64,000 bases of DNA from contig JAQNBH010000013.1 in the NCBI GenBank assembly GCA_028752905.1, forward strand, positions 27,958,739 to 28,022,738, given 5' to 3'. Below the pieces are notes generated by a model, which saw nothing but the letters and a program-made list of their open reading frames with translations, did no database searches and was not told where the DNA came from. Numbering within the stretch: position 1 is the stretch's first letter; each line of letters opens with the position of its first letter. Positions 29,901-41,400 of this stretch are shown in pieces. Source of the stretch: Cladorhizidae sp. MBARI D1340-BT2 (Eukaryota > Porifera > Demospongiae > Poecilosclerida > Cladorhizidae). The translations under genes and the position numbers were made by a program.

Positions 29901-32900
29901 AATGTATTACATAAGAAATTTCATTAATATTGTGAAAATTCTTGGGGGGGGGGGAGAGATCATTTTGGGGGATGTCCCATGGTTTCCCCCCTGTATGAAA
30001 CCCTGATATATACATGTAGTAACAAATAGTTAACCATACTATTGAGAAAATAGGTCAAACATAAAGTATCATCATCATGATTGGAGGTGATGCACATTAG
30101 GGTGTAATTTATGGAATCAAATTCAGATAATTTAATGTGCATTTTTGTACTTTGAGTATGTAGTTTGGACAGGTTTTCAATACCTAGCCAGTGCTTTAGC
30201 TATTGTTGTTCTTGATCCAGATTCAATATGACTTCCAACTGCTCGACAAGTTTGTAGTCAATCAACAAAGCTATACTTCCTTTCATCCTAGCTGTTCATG
30301 TGACTTTTACATGTAGTGACCATAATCTGAGATTTAAAACAGCATAGTTGCCAAATAGTGATGACTACTAAATATTCTCTTTAGGATCTATCCCAATAAT
30401 CCTTCCAATTGTAACACAGAGGGGGATCTTAATTCAATACCCACTCCAATTATAACATTCTGTTCATCTGTAACTCCATCAAATTCATAGCTAGAACTTT
30501 TTTCCATCTTTAGAATGAAAACATAACAAGCTACAGATGTGTCCCTGGAACAGTGATAATTAACTCATAAATAAGCAAACAAAAGCTACTTCAGAATCGT
30601 TACAATACAAACTGCAAAGAAATCTATCCAGAAGCATCTAGCCACACACATTCTCAAAGGTGAAAGTATTCAGAGTATTTTCTGGTAAGTTTAGGTGTCT
30701 ATGCCTCCTTCTTCATGGAATAGTTTCCAGAAACATTCGAACCGTCAGCCTCGGAGTCCATCAAAGATGGAAGTAGTGATTGACAGTTGTGATTGATGGC
30801 CATTGTTTGTAAACAAATGCTGTACACTTCTATCAGAAGTTAAATAATAACAACAGGCCTTAATCGCAGCTAGACTGGACTAAAATAATTAGTAATCGTG
30901 GTTCCTATTAGAGAATATATAGTATGAATGACTAGCATATACCTGTAGGAAGTTAGTGGAGCTGGTACAGTCTGCAGCTGTTCCTCTGCAGCGTTTGTTG
31001 ACCACACACCACCCACAAGCATTAGCAGTCTCAAGACAATCACTGCACCTGTGTCAATTATGAGAGAGTACTTGTACTGTCATCATGTCAAACTTCAACT
31101 AAAATAATCTTCACATACTTAGAAGTAGCACTACATCTGTAGATGGTCATGGCAGAGCTTGTGGTGGCAAAGGGAATGTTAGTTCGTGAACTGACAAAAC
31201 TGAAGTTAATCACTGCACATGAGTAAAGAATTTTTTTAATGTTAACCTCAAAACCCATATAACCAGCTCACTACTCCTACCTGCTGTGATTCCCGAATAA
31301 AACGGGACTCTGTCAGTAATATTGCAAGTGTATTCATAGCCTGTGTTAATTGCCACTGCAGGAACAGTGATGTTGAACCTTCCTTCACTGTCTGCTAGGT
31401 GGCAGGAGTAATTCTCAGCAGGTAGAAGATCTGGCAGCCCTGTTCCACTGATTTTTACTGATAACTGGACATTCGACAGTTAACAGCTTCATACACTACT
31501 TCAAGATATAGTTAGCATATAATGTTAGTGTATAAAGGATGGTTCGCAATTTGCCATGAGGCCATTTGTGTTGCCCCATGAAATTTCGAGCTGTTCACAA
31601 TATCTGAGTCAACAACATATATTGAAATTGCATGAATTATTAACTCGGGCCATTATATCAGTGTTCCTGTTATTTCAAATCATTTATAGCAATGAATGGC
31701 AAAGTTGCCAATACACAAGTGAGGAGGAGGTAGACCCTATGTCAAAGCATTTCTTATCTCAACAGCCACCTGTTTCCATTTCCCTGTCACTCAACTTACT
31801 CTAGGACTTGTTGGCCACATCCCATATGTCCTAGGGGTGTTCCTCATCACCTAAATTAATCTTTCCTTGTCTATAATGCTTATATACCCGTCGCTATTTA
31901 GTTGCTGAAAATATAAATAAAGCACTCAGTCTGCCACTTCCAACGTGTTGCAACTTCCTCTAGAATTATATTCGAGCATTGTAATGTGATGCAGTGCAGC
32001 ATACCATTTAAAAAAATTACATATGTGTTGCTAGTGAATTCAACATACTGTGAACCAGATGTAACTCATTGGTTGTTGAATTAGTAATAAATATATTATG
32101 TAACAGGGGGGAGTGGGGAGAAGGGAGGTTGCTTGATGCACATGATATGATGATTGTAAATCTAGAGAAATGGCTCTCTAGATAGTAATCTAGGCAAGTC
32201 CACCAAAAGTGGATGAGATGCAGTCGCCTTCTCTATAAAAATAAAATGAACCAATTAAGCTGAAATTCAAGTAGAAAATTAGAAAGGATGAGTTAGCAAT
32301 TGCATCTACAATTCCTGCTGCTTCTAGCAGATGCTTTCTTTCAAGGAAGGGCACGAAAACTCTATAGCATCAGGTTATGTCTAGTGGCTGGGAGAGTTAC
32401 AGAGTTTATTTGAAACCCTCCCACCCTCAAAAACTTAAATTTCCCTTCAGTAAATCATGTGAGTGGCTTCATGAAGGAATGTGAAGGAGTCACAAGCAAT
32501 TTAATTGTCTCTCATTTCATGAAACAAAGCAATTATAAGGACAGGAACTTAGCTTCTCCAAAGAAAGAGAGTAACTCAAGTTTTACTCACACACATAAAA
32601 ACTGTTTTGTTTTTCACAGTCACAACCACCGCATAAATGACATGCTCATAAACAGCTAACTAATACATGTTTGCACATCTATACAATACCACATTGCTAT
32701 AGATAGTCTTATATTAGTAGTTCATCAAAAGTTGTAACTCACCACTTCCTGGTTATCCAGGAGAAACTGGTTAGGTGTGACTGATTTTACAATGCAGAGG
32801 TTTGAGCTGCTTTCTGTAGGAATGGTATGGATCCACCGAATGCTGCTGGTGGAGTTTCCATCTCTACAGTTGGACACTCTGGAGCACTTGTCCTCCACCA

Positions 32901-35900
32901 CACACCACCCACACAGAGGGTTGCTGCTGCCTACACAGCTAGAGCAGTTCTTACTGGAGGAGCACTCCTCTAAGGGAATCCTCACAACCTGGATTAAACA
33001 AGCATTTAGGATGATATAGAGGAATGCATATAAACTTACCTGATGTTGTGTGGCTGCCATGATGTAGTCCAGTCCACTCTGCCACTGCAGTGACAGTATT
33101 GAAGAGGAGAAGTTCTTCTCATCAAAAACATTATCCAAATTATCTTTTTTGCCTGTTACTTCAAACTGAATAATAATAATAATATTATATTAGACTTCAA
33201 GTTAAGCTATTCAAATGACAACTTACAAAACCAACAGAATGAGAAGTTCTGTTGTCCCTGCTGTATCCTGCAACTACTAGAGAGACACCATCCACTATTA
33301 ATGCTAAGGAGACAGCTATGTCACCATTATCAGATCCAACATCAATGATATCTGTACCATGAATTTCTCTCATTCCTGGTAGTTCATCCAAATTTACATT
33401 ACTTAGTGGTTTGCTGAAGTTACATGTGCTGGTAAACTAAGGTAAGCAATAACAATAAACTTAAATAATATAGCCACATGACTGCTTATAGCTGTTGAAA
33501 GAGCAATAGAATATGACGACTTTGTGAATTCCACACCATCTGATTTCAGCTACGCCGATCATTACCCCATCCTCAAGCACATGCACACCTTTTGGCTTTT
33601 TTCACTAAGCCACTTCCTGAGAGGGTCATTGGGATCTCAGTCCATTGTTACCCGAGAGACTTGCAATACGAGGCATGGTAAGTGTTTGGAGGTAGAAGGG
33701 ACTATTGCCTCATAATAAGAATCATCAAATAATGTGTATTCTAGATTAAGCTTAGGCCTAATCCAAGCTGTAGTCCTAGCCCTAGATGGAAATACCCATT
33801 TTATGATCCTGGTATACCTGAAGATGTCTCAAATTCATTATATTCATTATAAATTTTCCAGATTTGTGACAAGCACATCTATACGATAAACATCTGACAT
33901 GGATAGATTAGAGACAACCATCCTGTAACTGTTAAAGGTGATGGCTCTAGGCTGCTATGAAGTATTGTCAAGAATATGCACTTGATGGAAAGTCTGAAAA
34001 AGGTTTGTCATATGCCTACTCATCCCTCACAGCACAATATCTAAGATGTGCCAGATGACTGGGCATAAAACAAGCATGTGATCAGTCATATGCCTACTCA
34101 TTCATCACAGCACAATATCTAAGATGCGCCAGATGAGTGGGCATAAAACAAGCATGTGATTACACGTTGCCTGATGTGAACAGGTTGCAAGAACATGTCG
34201 TACATGGAGTACATACAGTTCATATAATATCCATTTAATATCCAGATTACAGAGCTGGGGAAAGCATCATCCCATAAGATACAAAGTCTACACATTATGG
34301 TTTTTTTAAAAATCAACAGAACAGCAATGATATTAGGTAAGAAATTGTCAAATAATTTAAAATAGCCTTGTCTACCCTCATTGGCAGAAACAAATTCATT
34401 GATGTGGTTAATGAGTCTTGCGAACATGTACAAACATCATATTATATATTTAGGCGAGTGGATAAGAGGTCACCAATATAAAGCTTCTATAAACCACAAT
34501 GAATGAATTCCAAAAGATGCATACACCACATAAATAGAGGGGAGTAGATAAAACTAGAGACCTATATGTGACAGTAGTCATCTACCTTGGAAGTTTTTTC
34601 AGACTCTATTTTGAATTTAGCAAGTGTGCATCATGAACTATTTCACATCCTTGCCAGAGTGGCTTCAAGAGAAGTTCAGCAACAAGAGACCAGAGGATCT
34701 ACACACCACTGCACTGCAGGTGGAGGCCTTCTTAGATGGAGAGCAGCTTCTGGATGCACAGCCATGGAAGTGGCTGGAAAGACAAGTCCCAGGAGTACTA
34801 CCGAAGGAAGAAGGACAGCCCAGAGGGAGCAAGAAGACAGCCAACCTGAGATTCAACCAGAGAGGAAGGTCGCTGGAGACGTCACTCAGCCACATAAGCT
34901 AATGAAGTACTCGCAACCTCAAAATATATCACAACAATCTCAGGAGAAGGCCAAGGAGGGTGTCCAAAATTGCATCAACTCTGTGCAGACCAGGGCACAG
35001 GCCAAGAGGACAGCAGACATGGAAGCTGCTGATGAGGAAGCAACCAAAGCTTTAGAAGCCAAGATCACAGATGTCTCGCTCTCAATCCCAAAGGAGGAGT
35101 TTCCTTTTGATAACTCACTCTTTGCAGTCAGCAAAGGAGAGAGACACAATCTCACCAGGAGCCAGAAGTGGGATAATTCAAAGATGTATTGGCCACCAGA
35201 GCTCAAGGAAGAAGAAAACAATTCTCCATAAGGTTCAGCTCTGTTCAAACTGGCCCAGAGGGGTGATCTAACTCTCAAGGATGCTTGGACCACAGCCAGA
35301 GCAGAAGATTCTGGGTTCAGAACAATGGAAGGAGGAATGCTACTCAAGACAGATGACTCAGGAGACAGGATCATCATGCCACAAGGAAGGAGACAAGTTG
35401 TATTTAGGGAGGCTCATGGCAAGGTGATCGCTGGACACTTTGAGCAGAGAAAGACAGCAAAGAAGGTTGCCACACACTTCTGGTGGCCAGGTGTAACATC
35501 TGACATCAAGGGATGGATTCAGTCCTGTATAGAATGCCAGAGGTCATCATGAGACAAACAGCCAAAGGCACCACTCATGCCACTCCCAATCATGTCCACA
35601 CCATTTCAGAGCATAGCGATGGATGTTGTTGGTCCACTTCCCCGATCCAGGAGAGGTAACTGTTAAATTCTTGTACTTAATGACTACCACACTAAATGAC
35701 TGGAGGCGATGCCGCTCAGGAGAGTTGATGAAGTGACAGTAGAAGAGTCTTGATCGAACAGAGCGCCAGACTGGGTTTGCCAAAGGAGATCACAACAGAT
35801 CAGGGCTCGAACTTTTGTGCATGGGTGGAACAACTCTACTCACAGATGGGGGCAGTCCACATCAGAACCTCACCCTATTACCTTCAGACAGACGGGATGG

Positions 35901-38453
35901 TGGAGAAGTTCAATGGCACACTAAAAAGCATGCTGAAAAAGGCACCTAAGTACCTCTTGGAATGGGATGTTCTCTTACCGAAGGCCTATCATGACACACC
36001 TCATGTTACCACAGGATGTGCCTCATTTCCACTGTTGTTCTGGAGAGCCATGAGAAGTTCACTCAGTGACCTAGCAGAGGAATGGAAAGGTGAGAAACAC
36101 AGTGATGCTAACCTGTTTTAGTATTTTTTTAAGTTGCAAAAATATGTCAGAACTGGTAGCAGACAGGGAGAATGCAGCCAAAGCAAAGTTGAAGACTACA
36201 TATGATAAACATGTAATAGAAAGAAGCTTCCAGGTGGAGACCTTGTTCTCATGTTAATTCCTGGCCTCTCCAGCAAATTCTCGTCTAGATGGAAAGGACC
36301 GTTCCCCGTGACGAACAAGTCACGCGTGTCTAATAATAGATCAATGTTAGGACACGGGACAAACCAAAGGCCAGGTTGTGTCGAGTCAATTCTCTTAAGT
36401 TATGGAACACCCCCAAAGTTTTGTCAGTTGCAATGATTGACCAAGAGGAAGAGAAAGGAGAAGTTGGACTCATTACAGTCCAGGAGCATGAGTCAGCAGA
36501 GGAACCGGAGATGGATCTACAGCTGACAGCAAAGCAACGACGGCAACTCCAGCGAGTGGTTCATCAATGACACTGCTGGGGAGCAATGCCTGGGGCCACC
36601 AAGATTGTCACACACCAGATCCCCATAGGGGAAGCCAAGCCTGTGTAGGTGGCTGTCGGAAAAATTGCTTTCTCCTATGACTCACAAGGAGAACATCAAA
36701 CTCTGCAATGCCTAGACCTTTACTACTGGCTTCCACTGCCAATAGTCTTATCTAGACCAGCAAAATTATCTAGATTAACACTTATCTAGCTTTTCTAGAT
36801 CAAGTGAATCCCCTTAGCTATTATTAGTTCTCCCTATTAGCTCAAAGAGATAGTGATAAGAATGATAATTTGCAAATGACACACACTTCTACAGCAATTA
36901 TCACGAGTTCTTCAATAACAACAGTTCAATAGTTCACCTAGTGATCACTAATTAACTCTACTGCCATGTTAAGTTCCTTTTTAGCTGTTCTCCAGTTTTA
37001 CGGCACAGGCTGCTATGGCGTCCCTCTTGGCAATAAATCCGATGGCTCCATGGCTCCACGAATTGGGTGAGCTGGTACATTTCTGTAATGGCCCTTGTTT
37101 TTCTGTAGGCTTCCTGTTTATGGTTTCCTCCAGTCTATGGTATGTACACTTGAGTGCTCGTTAGTAGTTTCAGTCCCGGTCAGGGACTCCCCTGACAATG
37201 GCACATTACAAATTACCAAAGGCAAAAGAAGAGGAGGTTTGTGAGTAACTCCGGCAGATGTTAGAAGGTGGAATCATTGAGGCATCCACTAGTGAATGGG
37301 CAGCATCCATGGTCTTGGTAAGGAAAAAGAATGGCAAGTTACGTATTTGCATTGATTACAGGAGGCTGAACGCTGTCACAAGTGCAGAATATATTGTGAT
37401 GCCTTGCATTGATGATTTGTTGGAGGAAGTTGGTCCAGCTGAGTACATCTCTACACTAGATCTAACGAAAGGCTATTACCAGGTCGAGGTGGACCCAGCA
37501 GACAGACATTCCTGACTCCATTCGGGAAGTTCCAATTCAGATGAATGCCATTTGGTCTTACAGGAGCTCCAGCAACATTTCAGAAAATCATGAATGTGAT
37601 ACTCAATGATTAGCCTTCATTTTTCAGGGCCTATTTGGATGATGTGGTCATCTTCTCAAAGACATGGGATGAACATCTCATCCACTTGAACATAGTCCTG
37701 AAGAAGTTGAAAGACGCTGGGCTGAAAATGAACATAGCCAAGTGCAAGTTAGCAGCTGCTGAGTGCTCTTTCTTAGGTCACAGAGTAGGACATGGACAGA
37801 CATGCCCCAGATCAAGTCAAGATCGCTGCCATGAGGGACTACAAGCAGGGGCGTACCCAGGATTTAGAGAGGGTGGGTGCTCTCTCCAAGGCCTTTGTAG
37901 TCAAAATCAAATAGAATAGGGTATATAGCTAAATTAAGTGTATTGCTGCATGCGGAAAACCAATTTGTGATCAGAATGGCTGGCACCAATTAAAAATATA
38001 TATCTTAGAAATATCTCCATATAGCTAACCGATCAAATCACCGGTATTTACATTATATAAAGTACATCATATGACAAAAATAAATTATTAATGGGACTAG
38101 TTGAGAGGATTGAGTAGCAGCATTCTCGTTTTGCAAATCGGTCTATGACGTTATCAAGGTTTATGCTGTCAGAAATGTCTCTATGACAGAGGAGCTGAAG
38201 AAGGGCATTAAGTCGGTTCTCTGTCATTGCATTTCTGAGTCAAAAAGTGTAATTCTCTGCTTCTTTTTCGGTGGCATTTCTGCTGAGATGTATATAGTTG
38301 GCAGCTCAAATAAAAAATCAACCACACAGTCATCACTGAGCTAGCTTGAGAACTTCTGTCATGGAACATGACTCGAGGTGGCTCTCTAGTTACTGCATGC
38401 GCACATGTGGATTACTCTTGGCCACACCTTTTTCTTCTTTTTCCTTTTTTTCC

Positions 38454-38484
<31 letters not shown>

Positions 38485-41400
38485 GCATTCTCTTCTCTAG
38501 GGGGGGTGTGCGAGCTCCGAGTGCTCTATTCTGGGTACGCCCCTGTACAAGTGACCCAGAAACAAGAAAGAAATTAGCATTTCTCGGTCTGGCAGGGTAT
38601 TATTGTAAGTTCATACCTGGCTATGCTAGTCATACTGTTGCCTTAACCAACTCTACCTAGACAGCAGCCCCAAGGTTGATAAACTGGACACCGCCAATGT
38701 TTCAAGCATTTCAAGAGATTAAGGAGGTACTCTTTGATGAGGAAACCTTTAGGAGCCCAGATCCAGCGCGAGAATATACACTACAAACTGATGCATCCAA
38801 CAGAGGGATTGAAGTGGTGTGGAGTCAACAGACCCTGAAGGTCAAGAATGACCCATAACGTATCCCAACAGGAAGCTGCTTGACAGGGAACAGCGATGGG
38901 CCACAGTCGAGAAAGAGTGCTTTGGCCATAGTGAATGCCATCTAGCACTTTGACATGTACCTTATCGGTAAGTTCACTGTGCAAACTGACGACAGAGCTC
39001 TCCAATTTTTTTAAGACATTGAAGGCCAGTGAAAAGGTGAGGTTGGTTCGATGGGCATTGGCACTATAACCCTACAACTTTACCATCACGCATTGATCAG
39101 GAAAACTGAATGCCAATGCAGACGGTCTCTCGAGACAAGGATGGTCACTCCCTAAAATCAAGGATGAACCAGATCCTGGAGAACTGAGCTCGGATGACAG
39201 CGGCCGTCGCCACAAATGGAAGGGGAGGAATGTTGTGGGATGGACCCACTAACATAAGACCACGAGAAATGGACACATCAATTGCACTAATTTTAAGGCA
39301 ACTAGGACACAAGTATGCTAATATGAATACATTTATAAACCCACTCGCCAATGATTCATGCTCCACCACTTATAAGTCACCCCTTGTGCCATGTATGTTG
39401 TTCTTGGTTATAAGCTTCTTAAAGTGTTGACTGATCTTTGCTATACTGTGTAAGACAAGTAAGAGCACTAGCTGTGCTGAATCTCTGTCTCTTAGGCTAC
39501 CCAACTGTTTGTGATCTGTAATTCAGGTCACAACCATGAAGGCTAGAGCATATAGTGGAATGTCGAAAGAGTTAAAATTCAAGTTGATTATTGAGAAAGT
39601 CATTGTTATTTTTAATGATTGCTATTGCTATAATGGCTAAACCTCTATTCAGTTGTAAACCTATGGCTGTATAAGTCCAGGTGCTAGTTCTAGAGGATAA
39701 CACAAGCCATTGCAGTGAGCTAGGTCGATCCACTTACCCTTCATGAATGCAGCATTGTTATGTTAGCTTTGAGTGCACAAATAAGGCACGCATCTTAACT
39801 TCCTTGCTTTTTCTCCTTTTCAACTGAGCCTGAGATAAATTATGTAGAAGACATACCTAGTGCTCTAAATAGATTGGCCAGGGAAAGCCTAGAAATGGTG
39901 AGAGGCTCCAAACGTCATATACTCGAACAAAGTTAATATTACACAGTTTCCAATTCAGACGTATACATCAACCCTGCCCTAACAATGCATTTTGGAATGC
40001 ATTTCTCCAACAATGAGATTGTTAGAGGAGAACTATTGGAATGCATTTCTCCAACAATGAGATTGTTAGAGGAGAACTCTTTCATGCCATAGCTCATGAG
40101 TAACATACTCAAATAGTTTTAAACTTTCAGGACATGAACAAGAGGCATAATAGTTTCTAGCAATCAAAAAATTACATGCTTTTAAAACAACCATAAATAG
40201 TCTGGCATTCGCAAATTGGGTCACATACGATTATTGTATTATTTGTATAAAAATATTTGTAAAATATTATCCCAAGCAAAAATTGGCTTAAATACACCAA
40301 CTTTTTCTGATACCGAGTGGGTGAGAATGAGAAGAATTATTCAAGCCTTTTTCATTTATACATTTATTCTTTTTTTAAAAATTCATCAAAGGCGATACAA
40401 TCAATTCTGCTGTTAAAAAATAGCATACATAATTATTAGTATTACTGTGGGCATGGAAGTCGAACATTTAGACCTTGCATGCACCCTTCCTTCTATCAGT
40501 TACGTCCTCCTAAAAATGTCTAGATCAGACCCCAAAGTGCATGGTCAATTGTTCAAGATCATGAGCATAAACACTTTGTTCCACACAAATTTAAAAAATA
40601 TTTAGAAAAAATAATTCACTTACCGTTACATTATCACATGGAGTAGCCACACCCACCCAGGCTACTTCTGTTTCCCATATTGTCCTGGCCTTACAGCCGT
40701 CATATCTCATATCCATGGTGTTATCCACGGCTGATAGATTGAAGGAGCACACAATATTGCTTGAAGTTGAACCTTGACGACACTTGGATAAGATCATGCT
40801 AGTTCCTGATGTACCACCAAACTCTTCCACCACAGACACTCCACACACACCATCACCAAGACTGGTCGGCATATCTCCACATTTCATGCCCTCCTCATAA
40901 AGAGCTGTAAATCCACAAGTGTCACTGTTCCCTGGACAGCTAGTTGCATGACACACTCTCATTACCCTCAGATTTCGAAATTCATCAGTTGCATCACGCA
41001 CTATGAAGTACACAAAATCATCACTAACAAACCCGGATACAAAGTTTCTTGTAAATAATGGTCTGCCAACATCGTAATCAGTAGTGCGTATGACACTCCT
41101 AGTTCCAACTTCATAGATGTACTGGCTCAGTCTCATGTGTCCTCGTACACCACCAGTCACATAGGAAACGTAACTTCCCACATAGAAACTTCCTTCAGTG
41201 GAGAAGAGAGCAGCACTATCGGCACTGAGTAGATGTATCCCAGCATTAATAGGCTGAACAGAGAGGTCACCAGTGTTGTAGACTACACAGGAGAGGTCAG
41301 TTGTGCACACCATCAAACTCTCTCCTTCAGGACTGATGGAAATGCGGACAGCAGGGCTCGCTAGGCTGACATTCTGCTCGAGGACCAAGTCTCCGCTCAG

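Larger units (their letters stand above)
27066..30005 (+). mobile_element. Nearly full-length hAT transposon, inactivated
   Basis: 2.94 kb bounded by inverted repeats CAGGGGTTCATACAGG (left) and CAGGGTTTCATACAGG (right, reverse complement), in an AT-rich target with only approximate flanking duplication. Encodes in order a TTF-type zinc finger, LADECVDISIREEL, CQGYDGAA, HCACHRLQLA and a C-terminal hAT dimerisation motif. The reading frame is broken at several points. Inserted in the long A intron between PSI2 and IPT2, on the opposite strand. Confidence 0.85.
34590..39240 (+). mobile_element. Ty3/Gypsy remnant with integrase upstream of RT-RNase H
   Basis: Plus strand. Order seen: pre-integrase region (TRAQAKRTADMEAADEEATK), integrase zinc finger, integrase core, GPY/F-like end, linker, RT, RNase H. 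Standard Gypsy has integrase last. Frameshifts and stops throughout; no long terminal repeats recognised. It sits in the first intron of gene A. Confidence 0.85.

Noticed and set aside
34590..39240. Two separate tandem Gypsy copies giving the IN-before-RT order
   Set aside because: No LTR, gag or protease lies between the integrase end and the RT linker. Kept only as the alternative in the finding.
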